Shown piece by piece: positions 1 through 6,966 of a stretch of DNA of 36,014 nucleotides (the first letter of the stretch is position 1; each line of letters starts with the position of its first letter). The notes beneath the pieces are model-generated. The model did no database searches, had not been told where the DNA came from, and saw only the letters and a list, made by a program, of their open reading frames with translations. Source of the stretch: a virus; the IMG/VR virus record IMGVR_UViG_3300025104_000140, positions 1 through 36,014 of that record. One strand, written 5' to 3'. The position numbers were made by a program, and so were the translations under genes.

Positions 1-90
1 GGGCAATGGCAGGTGTTCAATCTGAGCGCCGCTATAGAGTGCTTTGCCGCTAAACCCTTCGAACCGCTGGCGCGGTTGGGGGTGGGGTGA
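1..90 (+). CDS. Possible 3' end of an unidentified gene (partial)
   Basis: Frame 1 is open from the window edge to a TGA at 88-90, giving 29 codons that end in RLGVG. It could be the tail of a host gene interrupted by or flanking the prophage, or chance. No family is recognised in so short a piece. A short palindrome (GGGGTGA-GA-TCACCCC, 84-99) overlaps its stop codon. Confidence 0.25.
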   Translation, partial: GQWQVFNLSAAIECFAAKPFEPLARLGVG

Positions 91-99
91 GATCACCCC
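84..99. repeat. Perfect palindrome between left-flank ORF and repressor stop
   Basis: The sequence is GGGGTGA-GA-TCACCCC, with 7-bp arms and a 2-bp centre. It lies just downstream of the repressor gene on the minus strand and overlaps the stop of the partial ORF on the plus strand. No T-run follows on either strand, so it is a weak terminator candidate. A protein-binding site is equally possible. Confidence 0.35.
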
Positions 100-116
100 G
101 GGCCCGGCCTCGATAC

Positions 117-836
117 TTACTCCGGTTTTCGGATTTCTACAACTGGTCCAACCAGTTCGGCTACGTCTTTGGCAGGGATAACGGAGGGAGTCCCGTTTTC
201 ATAGTCAGGGTTGGTGCTAACTAAATAACGACCAGTACGATCCACGCGGTAGAGCTTGCATACATAGCTACCATCCTTTAAGCGTGCCACCACACGTTGG
301 CCGGGACTGACAGACAGACTTTTGTTGACAATAATGTAGTCACCATCGCAGATCGGCTTGCTTCCGGCGCACATAGAGTTTCCGCGAACGGCAAATGCCA
401 CAAAACTTCCCTTTAGAAAGCTATCCAAGGGAAGTGGAAGCGCCACTTCACTAATAGCTTCATCTTGACCTGGCCCAGCTCCAACCCACCCAACTACTGG
501 TGCGGAGGGAAACATATAAATTTCATGGTCGAGATCGTTATAAAGACGCTCCAGCAAATAAAATAACGGGACGTTCAATGCCTTGGAAAGCCTAATGAGC
601 GTGGTAAGTTCTGGTTTTACCCACGTACCGATTGGGGATTGTCTACCCATAACAAAGTTACGCAAGGTGGTTCGACCAATGCCATGCTTGTCAGCGAACT
701 TATCCAATGTGTCAATCCCCTCACGGCGCATCGCATCAAAGATCAAGTCATTAAAGGGCCCATTGAGAACTGGATGCTTTCGCGGCCTACCTTTTTTGCC
801 TTGGCTACTGTTCATGGCGTTGACATTTTCCCACAT
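117..836 (-). CDS. LexA/CI-like phage repressor (HTH + S24 peptidase)
   Basis: Predicted lysogeny repressor of 239 aa. Residues about 27-95 form an N-terminal helix-turn-helix DNA-binding region (the LDKFADKHGIGRTTLRNF stretch), and residues about 112-235 form an S24 peptidase-like domain. The likely catalytic serine is Ser154 in RGNSM and the lysine is Lys194 in VCKLYR. Ala120-Gly121 is a plausible self-cleavage site, so the protein should be inactivated by RecA-stimulated cleavage, as in LexA or lambda CI. This is unlike the Mu c repressor, which is not an S24 protein. The ATG at 836 has no Shine-Dalgarno but sits 8 nt after TAATAT, which fits a leaderless message. It is divergent from the XRE gene at 858. 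The region looks more AT-rich than the late genes. Confidence 0.88.
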   Translation of the reverse strand: MWENVNAMNSSQGKKGRPRKHPVLNGPFNDLIFDAMRREGIDTLDKFADKHGIGRTTLRNFVMGRQSPIGTWVKPELTTLIRLSKALNVPLFYLLERLYNDLDHEIYMFPSAPVVGWVGAGPGQDEAISEVALPLPLDSFLKGSFVAFAVRGNSMCAGSKPICDGDYIIVNKSLSVSPGQRVVARLKDGSYVCKLYRVDRTGRYLVSTNPDYENGTPSVIPAKDVAELVGPVVEIRKPE

Positions 837-849
837 GAGAAACTATATT
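820..849 (+). promoter_or_regulatory. Early promoter, TTGACA-N18-TATATT
   Basis: A consensus -35 TTGACA (820-825) is separated by 18 bp from TATATT (844-849), which lies 8 nt before the ATG at 858. The promoter should give a leaderless early transcript covering the XRE gene, transposase, MuB and the small early genes. Its -35 lies inside the first codons of the divergent repressor gene, so almost no intergenic space remains for operators. Confidence 0.7.
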
Positions 850-873
850 AAACGCAAATGCGTGTATACCAAA
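845..873 (-). promoter_or_regulatory. Probable repressor promoter (leaderless)
   Basis: On the minus strand a TTTGGT-like -35 (873-868) lies 17 bp from TAATAT (850-845), which is 8 nt before the repressor ATG at 836. The -35 match is weak, but the -10 to ATG distance is typical of leaderless transcripts in Thermus and Deinococcus relatives. The -10 overlaps that of the opposing early promoter, so the two are likely mutually exclusive. Confidence 0.5.
852..869. promoter_or_regulatory. Candidate immunity operator (two adjacent palindromes)
   Basis: ACGCA-AA-TGCGT (852-863) is a palindrome covering the ATG of the XRE gene, followed directly by GTATAC (864-869). Both lie downstream of the early -10 box and within or near the repressor promoter spacer. 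They are natural targets for the repressor or the XRE protein. Assignment to one regulator is not possible from sequence alone. Confidence 0.4.
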
Positions 874-1112
874 CCGCTTTTGCCCAAACCGTCAGGCAGC
901 TGTTAGATGAGCGAAAAATGCGTCCGCTTCATCTGGCACGTAAAGCTGGCGTATCATCTGGGTACATTTCTGAGCTACTGAGCGGGAAGAAGGGTTCAGA
1001 TCCAACGTTATACATCGTGCAGAAAATAGCGCGTGGGTTTGATATGTCTACAACGGCCTTTATTAGCCAGATGGAAGATATCGCACGGGCGGAAAATAAT
1101 GAATGCTGGTAA
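858..1112 (+). CDS. Small XRE-family HTH regulator (Cro/Ner position)
   Basis: An 84-aa protein made almost entirely of one XRE/Cro-type helix-turn-helix domain (residues about 8-68, with LARKAGVSSGYISELLSGKKG as the helix-turn-helix core). It is the first gene of the early operon and is divergent from the repressor, the position of ner in Mu and cro in lambda. It probably turns down early and/or repressor transcription. The ATG at 858 is preceded by a -10 box and no Shine-Dalgarno. It overlaps the transposase start by 14 nt. Confidence 0.8.
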   Translation: MRVYQTAFAQTVRQLLDERKMRPLHLARKAGVSSGYISELLSGKKGSDPTLYIVQKIARGFDMSTTAFISQMEDIARAENNECW

Positions 1113-3177
1113 CGTACAAATACCAGAAAATTGGGTCTGCACAGATGAAGTTTCTCGGGCGTGGGATAAGTCGGCAGACTCTGTTCTGAGGCTAAAGGCT
1201 AATCCACGGACTCGATGGGTGCGGGTGGTAGGTAGAGCAGGTGGACGAGGCAAAATCTATTTCGATCCCGCCACCATCGAGCAAATCTGGGGCCCCCCTG
1301 TTAATCCTCTACCTGAACCGGAGCCCATAACCGACGTAATCCTGCCATCTCCGACGGCAATCGTCCACTATACAGACGCCCCATATACCGCTGAACCAAC
1401 CCCAAGCGCCCTGGCCAATCGGCCGTTGCTCCCTGACCTGCGCCGGATTGATCCAGAGGTTCGAGCTTTGTGGGAGCGCATTGAGCAACTGCGACAGCAG
1501 CTGGCCCAGGCCCGACGCGGCGAGCGCACTGCGATTATCGAGGCATTCGCAAAACATGAGAGCGTATCCACAAAAACCGTTTATGCATGGCTCAAAATGT
1601 CGGCCCGCAAATTCTTCAAATCGCACCGTGCTGACACGGGCTCGATGCAAATTCCTACCGAGCTGGTGGAGGCTACCACCAGCCTGTGGCTACACCATCC
1701 CAAAGCCAGCGCCTGGATGATTCACCGCTGGCTCCAGATAGCGAACCCCGACATCCTTATATATAAGCGCGGGAACTACGAGCGGCGATTCAGCGTTCGG
1801 GGGGTGCGGGACATCCGCAAACGCCTCGAGGCCAATCCCATCACCCGGGCTGCATTGATGAATGAGGATGAGCGCCGGGAGTTTATTCGTACCTGGTCGG
1901 GCGCGGTGGTGGCCACCCACCCCAACGAACTGTGGCAGATGGACATGACCCGCTGCGATGTACTTGTGTGGGGCTATGCCCGGCCCAAGGATACCGAGCC
2001 CAGCGCCTTCCGCTTGCGCATCCACGACTGCATCGACCACTACACCGGCGCCATCCCCGCCCTGATCTTTTCCCGCGAGGAAAGCCGACGCCCCACCACC
2101 CGCCTCCTGATCCTGGGGCTGTTCCCCAAACCGGGCGGGTGGAACATATTCGGCAAGCCCAAGCGCATCTACCACGACAACGGCTCAGCCTACATCGCCG
2201 AGGCCACCCAGCGCGGCCTGGCCACCCTGGGCATTGAGACCAGCACTTCCCAGGCCTGGGTGAGCCACACCCGGGGCAAGGTGGAGAACTTCCACAAACT
2301 CTTCCATGCCTGGGAGCGCACCCTGCCCGGCTACGCCGGCGAGGACGCCAGCCAACGCAACGACTGGGAGCTGGCCCGGCTCATCCAGAACACCCGCACC
2401 TGGTGGGAGAAGGGCTGCCCGCCCGAGGCCGACCCGGGCCGGGGTAACCGCCTCCTACTGGAAGACGAGTACAAGCAGGAGGCCCTGAACTGGCTCCAGA
2501 ACGACTACCACGCCCGCATCCTGCCCGGAGGCTATACCCGCGCCGAGCTGTTCCTGCAGGAGGTGCCGCCCGAGACCCAGATCCAGTACAACCTGCGTGA
2601 CCTGCTGGAGATTTTCGCCGAGAGCGAGGAGCGCACCGTGACCGGCAACGGCGAGATTCGCTGGAAGAACCAGCGCTACACCCTGCCCGACGGCAGCCTG
2701 ATGCTTTACCAGAACCGCACGGTGGTAGTTACCGAGTTCGAGCACCCGCTCACCGGGGAAGCGGTCGTTAACCTATATATACGCCAACCCGACGGGGGCT
2801 TGCTCGAGCTGGGCCAGGCCATCCCTGCCCCCGAAAATGCACTTTCCCCGGAGGCCAAAACGCAGCGCCGGGCGAACAAAACTGCCATCAAGGAACTGTT
2901 CGCCCAGGCCGAGGCCTTCCGCCAGCAGTACCTCAACCCGAGCTGGCGACAGGATGCCGTCCTGGCCAAAGGGCAACCCGCAGAGCCGATCACCCTGGAG
3001 CTGCGCGGGCCTAAAGCCGAACTGAGACGCGAGACCCCGGCCCAGGCCGCCCTCAAAGCCGCCGAAAGCCAGGCCGAACTGATCGAGAAGATGCGCCAGA
3101 GCGACAACCCGTTGAGCCGCGCCCTGGCGAACCTAGGTATGGGCACATCGGCCCCCGATCCCTTTGGAGAGGAGTAA
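1099..3177 (+). CDS. muA: MuA-type DDE transposase
   Basis: Strand-transferase that integrates and replicates the phage by transposition, 692 aa against 663 in Mu. The N-terminal region (about 1-70) looks like the Mu-type winged-helix DNA-binding domain. A second helix-turn-helix region (about 155-185, IEAFAKHESVSTKTVYAWLK) follows. The catalytic core has Asp282 (QMDMTRCD), Asp360 (IYHDNGS) and Glu396 (RGKVENFHK), so the last two are separated by 35 residues. A beta-barrel-like region (about 520-580) precedes a basic, helical C-terminus. The ATG at 1099 is chosen because it overlaps the upstream gene and begins at the domain; an in-frame upstream start at 1033 would add 22 unlikely residues. 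The first roughly 700 bp are visibly less GC3-rich than the remainder. Confidence 0.93.
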   Translation: MNAGNVQIPENWVCTDEVSRAWDKSADSVLRLKANPRTRWVRVVGRAGGRGKIYFDPATIEQIWGPPVNPLPEPEPITDVILPSPTAIVHYTDAPYTAEPTPSALANRPLLPDLRRIDPEVRALWERIEQLRQQLAQARRGERTAIIEAFAKHESVSTKTVYAWLKMSARKFFKSHRADTGSMQIPTELVEATTSLWLHHPKASAWMIHRWLQIANPDILIYKRGNYERRFSVRGVRDIRKRLEANPITRAALMNEDERREFIRTWSGAVVATHPNELWQMDMTRCDVLVWGYARPKDTEPSAFRLRIHDCIDHYTGAIPALIFSREESRRPTTRLLILGLFPKPGGWNIFGKPKRIYHDNGSAYIAEATQRGLATLGIETSTSQAWVSHTRGKVENFHKLFHAWERTLPGYAGEDASQRNDWELARLIQNTRTWWEKGCPPEADPGRGNRLLLEDEYKQEALNWLQNDYHARILPGGYTRAELFLQEVPPETQIQYNLRDLLEIFAESEERTVTGNGEIRWKNQRYTLPDGSLMLYQNRTVVVTEFEHPLTGEAVVNLYIRQPDGGLLELGQAIPAPENALSPEAKTQRRANKTAIKELFAQAEAFRQQYLNPSWRQDAVLAKGQPAEPITLELRGPKAELRRETPAQAALKAAESQAELIEKMRQSDNPLSRALANLGMGTSAPDPFGEE

Positions 3178-3205
3178 TCGAGGGCCGTGCCGAAAGGAGA
3201 TAGGG

Positions 3206-4012
3206 ATGACAGAACCTATTTTGGGATCGTTGGAGCTGATTCGTCAAGCCATCGCCCAGGCGGTGGGCGAGGGTGTCATCGTGCCGGAGGATCGGCCCGA
3301 CCTGCTCTACACCACCGCCACCCGCACCATTACCGAGCGGGTGCGCTTTGGCCTGAAGCGCCAGTTCAAGTTCGTGCTGGTGCACGGGCCCGCTGGGGTA
3401 GGCAAGACCGCCACCCTAAAGCATTTGGCCGAGCAGGTGGGCGGGGCCTATATCCGCTGTTATCCCGATTTCTCGGCCCCGGCCCTGGTGCGGGCCCTGG
3501 CGGAGCGCCTGCAGATTACCCAGGTCGAACGGTTCCACGTGCTGCTCAACATCACTGTAGAGAGCCTGCGGCGTAACCCCCGGCTGATCATCCTGGATGA
3601 CATCGAGAACGTCCCGCGTAGCACTCTGGGAACGGCTAAATATTTGGCCGATGAAACCAAAAGCACGATCGTGCTCTGCACGATGGACGAGTACGTGCCC
3701 CTGGTGCGCCGTTACCGGGACATCGAGAGTCGGATTGGCATTGTGGCGCAGGCCATGCCGCTCAAACAGGGCGAGTTCGCCCGGCTCTTTGGCCAAAGCG
3801 GCTTTAGCCCCGCCGCCCTCAAAGCAATTTATAACCACACTGGCGGGGTGATGCGGGACATCGAAAACCTGATGCGCAGCCTGGATGACGCCCTTGACGT
3901 ACTGAACGCCGAGGCCCCCGAAGGCCAGCCCCAGTTCACGCGCGGACATATCGAGCCGCAAAACGTGGACGAGGCCGCCGGTTTATTGAATCTGGCAGGA
4001 GGAAGCCGATGA
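3206..4012 (+). CDS. muB: MuB-type AAA+ target-DNA activator ATPase
   Basis: ATPase that in Mu binds target DNA, delivers it to the transpososome and stimulates MuA; 268 aa. Walker A is GPAGVGKT at 61-68 (Lys67) and Walker B is LIILDD at 127-132. The C-terminal part (about 190-268) is helical, as in MuB. Compared with MuB (312 aa, Walker A near residue 100), most of the N-terminal helix-turn-helix appendage is missing. AAGGAG lies upstream of the ATG. The 3' end overlaps the next ORF by ATGA. Confidence 0.9.
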   Translation: MTEPILGSLELIRQAIAQAVGEGVIVPEDRPDLLYTTATRTITERVRFGLKRQFKFVLVHGPAGVGKTATLKHLAEQVGGAYIRCYPDFSAPALVRALAERLQITQVERFHVLLNITVESLRRNPRLIILDDIENVPRSTLGTAKYLADETKSTIVLCTMDEYVPLVRRYRDIESRIGIVAQAMPLKQGEFARLFGQSGFSPAALKAIYNHTGGVMRDIENLMRSLDDALDVLNAEAPEGQPQFTRGHIEPQNVDEAAGLLNLAGGSR

Positions 4013-4110
4013 AAAAACCCCACTATAGCTGGATGGATCTGGTTAGAGACATCGTTACCGGCGCGTTTGGCGCGGGCATCATCATCTCAATCATTTACTG
4101 GGGGATGTAA
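4009..4110 (+). CDS. 33-aa predicted membrane microprotein
   Basis: A 33-aa ORF from ATG 4009 to TAA 4110. It overlaps the MuB stop by ATGA and the next start by TAATG, so it fits exactly into the operon. After a polar start (MKKPHYSWMDLVRD) comes one hydrophobic helix (IVTGAFGAGIIISIIYW). The upstream GGAGGAAG provides a ribosome binding site. Function is unknown; a single-span inner-membrane peptide is the only prediction supported. Confidence 0.6.
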   Translation: MKKPHYSWMDLVRDIVTGAFGAGIIISIIYWGM

Positions 4111-4460
4111 TGGCGCGGCGACACCTCAGCGGTCGAAACAAACAACAACTACCCAAAAGCGTGACCGATGACCGGGGCGAAGAAATCCCTGTGAGCAAGG
4201 ACGCTGGCACGTTCATCTACGTTAGCGAGGATGGCCAGTCCTGGCCTAAACGCCCCCTGGTGGGCCTGCCGCTGGATCTGGCTTGGCTTAGAGAAGGGGA
4301 CATTTTAGCGGTCAGAAACCTACGGCCCGGTTTTTTTATGGGGAAATTATCGCATATGCGTGTTTTGGAGATTCGAACCGAGTTGCTAGTGCATGCCGGG
4401 CGGTGGGGGCAGATTCGCCGTGAAGCTCTCGTAGAGGAATTGGAGGGATGGGATGCTTGA
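4110..4460 (+). CDS. Early hypothetical protein (116 aa)
   Basis: A soluble 116-aa protein with a basic N-terminus (MARRHLSGRNKQQLPK). A beta-rich middle carries FIYVSEDGQSWPKRPL, followed by LAWLREGDILAVRNLRPG, which resembles a small barrel or nucleic-acid-binding fold but matches no family I can name. It overlaps the preceding stop by 1 nt and the following start by 8 nt. The composition is somewhat more AT-rich than downstream genes. Confidence 0.7.
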   Translation: MARRHLSGRNKQQLPKSVTDDRGEEIPVSKDAGTFIYVSEDGQSWPKRPLVGLPLDLAWLREGDILAVRNLRPGFFMGKLSHMRVLEIRTELLVHAGRWGQIRREALVEELEGWDA

Positions 4461-4887
4461 CCCCCAAACCCAACAACACATCACCCGCCTGCTGGCCCTA
4501 CCCCGGGAGATTGCCCGGGTAGGGCGGCAACTGACCGCGCTCAGGGCCGAAAAGCGCGACCTGGAAGACGACCTGAAGAAGCGGGCGGCCCAGGCCCGCC
4601 TGCTGGCCCGCAAGACCCCTGAGTTTGCCGCTTTGACCAGGGCCTCCGCCCAGGAGGACTTCCTGACGGTGGCCGTATTCGAGGACATCCAGTGGGAGGA
4701 GGACAACAAGCGACTGAAACAACTGCAAGCCGCCATCGACAAGCTCCAGGTGGAGAAAGACGAACTCCAGGACGAGCACCAGAGCCTGCGGGCCGCCCTG
4801 GAAGGCAAATACGCCGAACTGCTGGAGCGTGTGCTGACCGAGGTGAAGCTGGCCAACCAGCTCTCCACTGGGCGCCCGCTGGCCTGA
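4453..4887 (+). CDS. Coiled-coil early protein (144 aa)
   Basis: Two long charged helices dominate: residues about 18-55 (rich in Arg, Glu and Leu) and about 80-130 (KRLKQLQAAIDKLQVEKDEL and following). This suggests a helical hairpin or dimeric coiled coil. In Mu this part of the early region encodes the coiled-coil DNA-end protector Gam. No Gam-specific motif is visible, so that is only a positional idea. The start is GATG overlapping the previous stop, with GGAGGGATGG upstream. Confidence 0.7.
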   Translation: MLDPQTQQHITRLLALPREIARVGRQLTALRAEKRDLEDDLKKRAAQARLLARKTPEFAALTRASAQEDFLTVAVFEDIQWEEDNKRLKQLQAAIDKLQVEKDELQDEHQSLRAALEGKYAELLERVLTEVKLANQLSTGRPLA

Positions 4888-4900
4888 GAGGGGGGTAAGT

Positions 4901-5128
4901 GTGACGTTCTCTATGCGGGAGCTCATTGCCGAAGTAGACCGCGAGCTGGCGCTGCGCCGAAACGTGTACCGCCAGCGTGTTCGGGCGGGCAAGATGCACC
5001 GCCACGACGCCGAGGCCCAGTACCTGCGGATGGTGGCCATCCGCCGGTTGCTGACCAATCAGGCCGACACCGCCATCGAGGTTCCCGATGAAGCCGAAAT
5101 CATCGCCGGCCTTTACGGAGCGGCCTAG
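4901..5128 (+). CDS. Small helical early protein (75 aa)
   Basis: Begins at GTG 4901, preceded at good spacing by the purine run GAGAGGGGGG; an in-frame ATG at 4913 is an alternative. The sequence is helical and basic (ELALRRNVYRQRVRAGKMHRHDAEAQYLRMVAIRRLL) and resembles short conserved phage proteins whose helix ends in a MVAIRR-type segment. The function is not known. Its 3' end overlaps the next gene. Confidence 0.7.
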   Translation: MTFSMRELIAEVDRELALRRNVYRQRVRAGKMHRHDAEAQYLRMVAIRRLLTNQADTAIEVPDEAEIIAGLYGAA

Positions 5129-5543
5129 CCACCGCGATCCAGACCTGCGGCCCTTGTGGGGCGAAACCGAGCGCCCCAAAAGCCGCACCCGCACCGACAA
5201 AAGTGCCACCATTGCCAAGATCGCCGAAATTGCCAGGAGGAAAACCATGCACAAGCGCCAGTCGTTTGAAGCCAGCCAGGAGGCCCTGGAGCGCGTCGTG
5301 ACCTATACCGCCGAGGACTACCTCAACTTCTCGTTGCAAAGCATTGCCTCGGAATTGCTCGACCACGCCCGCGAGCTCCGCGAGACCCGCACTGTTGAGC
5401 CCATTCTGCTCAAGAACCTGACCCGCCGCCTGATGGCCTGCTACCTGGTGGCCTCGGACATCCAGGCCGGCGAGACCTCGACCGAGAAAGCCCTGGAAAC
5501 CCTGCGGAACCCGCACCGGATGCGGGGGGTGGAGCTGCCCTGA
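5088..5543 (+). CDS. Early hypothetical protein (151 aa, or 98 aa from 5247)
   Basis: Two starts are plausible. The ATG at 5088, with GAGG upstream, overlaps the previous gene by 41 nt. The ATG at 5247 has a strong AGGAGG. The stretch between keeps coding-like GC3 in this frame, which favours the longer form or production of both. The C-terminal 98 residues are helical (EALERVVTYTAEDYLNFSL and LKNLTRRLMACYLVASDI). No family is recognised. It ends with TGATG, coupling to the next ORF. Confidence 0.65.
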   Translation: MKPKSSPAFTERPSHRDPDLRPLWGETERPKSRTRTDKSATIAKIAEIARRKTMHKRQSFEASQEALERVVTYTAEDYLNFSLQSIASELLDHARELRETRTVEPILLKNLTRRLMACYLVASDIQAGETSTEKALETLRNPHRMRGVELP

Positions 5544-5668
5544 TGGAGCTGCTTTGGTTTGCTTTCGGCCTTGTAAGCGGAGGCCTGCTGGGCGTGCTCC
5601 TGATGGCCATCCTGGCGGTCTCCGGCTACCACAGCCGCCGGGAGGAGGAACGCCATGACCAGCCTTGA
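5543..5668 (+). CDS. 41-aa predicted membrane microprotein
   Basis: The ATG at 5543 overlaps the upstream TGA, and the ORF ends at a TGA at 5666-5668, 14 nt into the next gene. Residues 2-28 form a strongly hydrophobic Gly/Leu-rich helix (LLWFAFGLVSGGLLGVLLMA), followed by a charged tail (HSRREEERHD). This is a single-pass membrane peptide by prediction. It is the second such microprotein in the early operon. Function is unknown. Confidence 0.6.
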   Translation: MELLWFAFGLVSGGLLGVLLMAILAVSGYHSRREEERHDQP

Positions 5669-5894
5669 CCGCATCTATGCCCGCAACCTGACCCCCACCC
5701 AGGCCCGCCACTATGGGCGCCTCTGCGAGATGAACGGCAACTACTACGGGGCCCAGCTCTACGCCGATGTGGCCGAGGCCCTGGAGGCCGCCCAGCGCAT
5801 CCGCTGCACGATGGCACTGCAGGGTTACATCTGCCCCACCTGCGGCAACACCGGGAGGCTGGATGACATTCCCTGTTTCCACTGTGCAGCTTGA
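5655..5894 (+). CDS. Small Cys4 zinc-ribbon protein (79 aa)
   Basis: The C-terminus carries CPTC (Cys60, Cys63) and CFHC (Cys74, Cys77), the CxxC-x10-CxxC pattern of a zinc ribbon. The N-terminal 50 residues are helical. AGGAGGAA precedes the ATG at 5655. Such proteins often bind nucleic acid or another protein, but no specific family is recognised. Confidence 0.75.
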   Translation: MTSLDRIYARNLTPTQARHYGRLCEMNGNYYGAQLYADVAEALEAAQRIRCTMALQGYICPTCGNTGRLDDIPCFHCAA

Positions 5895-5901
5895 ACCGGC
5901 C

Positions 5902-6192
5902 ATGCAGACCCCGGGCGAAATTCTGAACGCCATCCGGCAGGCCGGGCGGCCCGTGCTGCTCTTCTACGCCCACGACACCGCCCTGCGCCTGTGCTACCTG
6001 GGCCGCACCCTGCTCCCGGATGTGCCCGACCCGGCGCACCCGATGGGATACCGCCCCGGCCAGGCGGTCGAGCTGTTCGGAATCTATTCCCCCACGCTGG
6101 ACGACTGGCTGGAAGTGACCGAAAACACCCTGGCGGTGGTGCTAGCCCGCCGCCAGGTACACCACCTGGAGGTGGAGGATGAATGCTATTGA
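5902..6192 (+). CDS. Early hypothetical protein, paralogue of the gene at 6459
   Basis: A 96-aa protein from ATG 5902; a GTG at 5884 is an in-frame alternative, and neither has a strong ribosome binding site. The pattern is RPVLLFY, then YLGRTL, then LFGIYSPTLDDWLEV, then TLAVVLARR, then LEVEDE. The 98-aa product at 6459 shows the same order (QPVLL, YEGLI, LYALHLPSTGEWLRV, TLDGYL, WEVQDA). The pair is therefore a diverged duplication flanking the gene at 6179. A small all-beta plus helix fold is likely; function is unknown. Confidence 0.7.
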   Translation: MQTPGEILNAIRQAGRPVLLFYAHDTALRLCYLGRTLLPDVPDPAHPMGYRPGQAVELFGIYSPTLDDWLEVTENTLAVVLARRQVHHLEVEDECY

Positions 6193-6466
6193 AAGCCTCC
6201 GTGAACGCCTGGCCCGCAAGGGCGTGACGATCCATGAGCACCCCCGCCTGGTGCTCAAGGGGGTGCACTTTGCCGTCTGGAAAAAGGACGGGCAGTACAT
6301 CAAAACCTACGACATCGAGCCCACGCTGGAGGCCACCTACCCCGACGAGGACACCGTCTGGCGCTGGATGAAGCAGCACCTGGCCGGCCTGCCCCTGCGG
6401 GGCATTGGCCTGGCCGGGCTGGAGCTGATCCAGCGGCGCATGAAGCGGGAGGCCCCCAATGCCTAG
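6179..6466 (+). CDS. Early hypothetical protein (95 aa)
   Basis: A 95-aa soluble protein starting at ATG 6179, with GGAGGTGGAGG directly upstream and a 14-nt overlap with the preceding gene. It has a helical start (MNAIESLRERLARKG), a beta-hairpin-like middle (LVLKGVHFAVWKKDGQYIKTYD) and a helical end. No family is recognised. It lies between the two paralogues at 5902 and 6459. Confidence 0.7.
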   Translation: MNAIESLRERLARKGVTIHEHPRLVLKGVHFAVWKKDGQYIKTYDIEPTLEATYPDEDTVWRWMKQHLAGLPLRGIGLAGLELIQRRMKREAPNA

Positions 6467-6755
6467 CGCCCAGGCCCTGGCCCGCCAGCGGGCAGCCCAG
6501 CAGCGGGCAGCCAACAACACCGCCGATGCAGTGCGCTTCCTCAACGACCACGAGGGGCAGCCGGTGTTGCTGCGTAGCAGCCGGATCGAGGTGCTGGCCC
6601 GCTATGAGGGCCTGATCGAAGAGGACGGGCGTGTTGAGCCCCTCTACGCCTTGCACCTACCCAGCACCGGTGAATGGCTGCGAGTGGCCCAGGCTACCCT
6701 GGACGGCTACCTGAACCTGTACGGCCCCTACACCTGGGAGGTACAGGATGCCTGA
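6459..6755 (+). CDS. Early hypothetical protein, paralogue of the gene at 5902
   Basis: A 98-aa protein. A basic, Gln/Ala-rich N-terminal helix (residues 1-25) is followed by a domain sharing motif order and spacing with the 5902 product, including W-L-x-V, T-L and a terminal WEVQDA/LEVEDE-like strand. GGGAGG precedes the ATG. It overlaps the 6179 gene by 8 nt and the next gene by 8 nt. Function is unknown. Confidence 0.7.
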   Translation: MPSAQALARQRAAQQRAANNTADAVRFLNDHEGQPVLLRSSRIEVLARYEGLIEEDGRVEPLYALHLPSTGEWLRVAQATLDGYLNLYGPYTWEVQDA

Positions 6756-6966
6756 CCCCCGCCACAAGTTGCTGGAGGCGGCCTACCTGATAGCCCGCCA
6801 TGCCCCTGGCAAGCAGGGGAAGTATGTGAGCGACGCAAAGGTGTCCTGGCATTACATCAACACCCTGCGAAAGGCCCTGGCCGACCTGAACATCTCGATT
6901 AACCACTGGGACTCGGCCACCGAGCTGGAGCGCCTGTACGGCGCGTTTGAGGTGTGCCATGAGTGA
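6748..6966 (+). CDS. Early hypothetical protein (72 aa)
   Basis: A small, mostly helical protein (HKLLEAAYLIARHA, then SWHYINTLRKALADL, then ATELERLYGAFEV). The ATG at 6748 has GGGAGG upstream, and the 3' end overlaps the next start by 8 nt. No recognised family. Its operon position suggests an early accessory role. Confidence 0.65.
   Translation: MPDPRHKLLEAAYLIARHAPGKQGKYVSDAKVSWHYINTLRKALADLNISINHWDSATELERLYGAFEVCHE

Noticed and set aside
1-116. Prophage left attachment end and MuA-binding sites
   Set aside because: The right end is absent from the window, so no terminal repeat or 5-bp target duplication can be matched. No clear TG-start plus repeated binding sites are seen.
4453-4887. 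Mu Gam homologue
   Set aside because: Position and coiled-coil character fit, but no Gam-specific sequence pattern could be recognised, so it is left as a coiled-coil protein.
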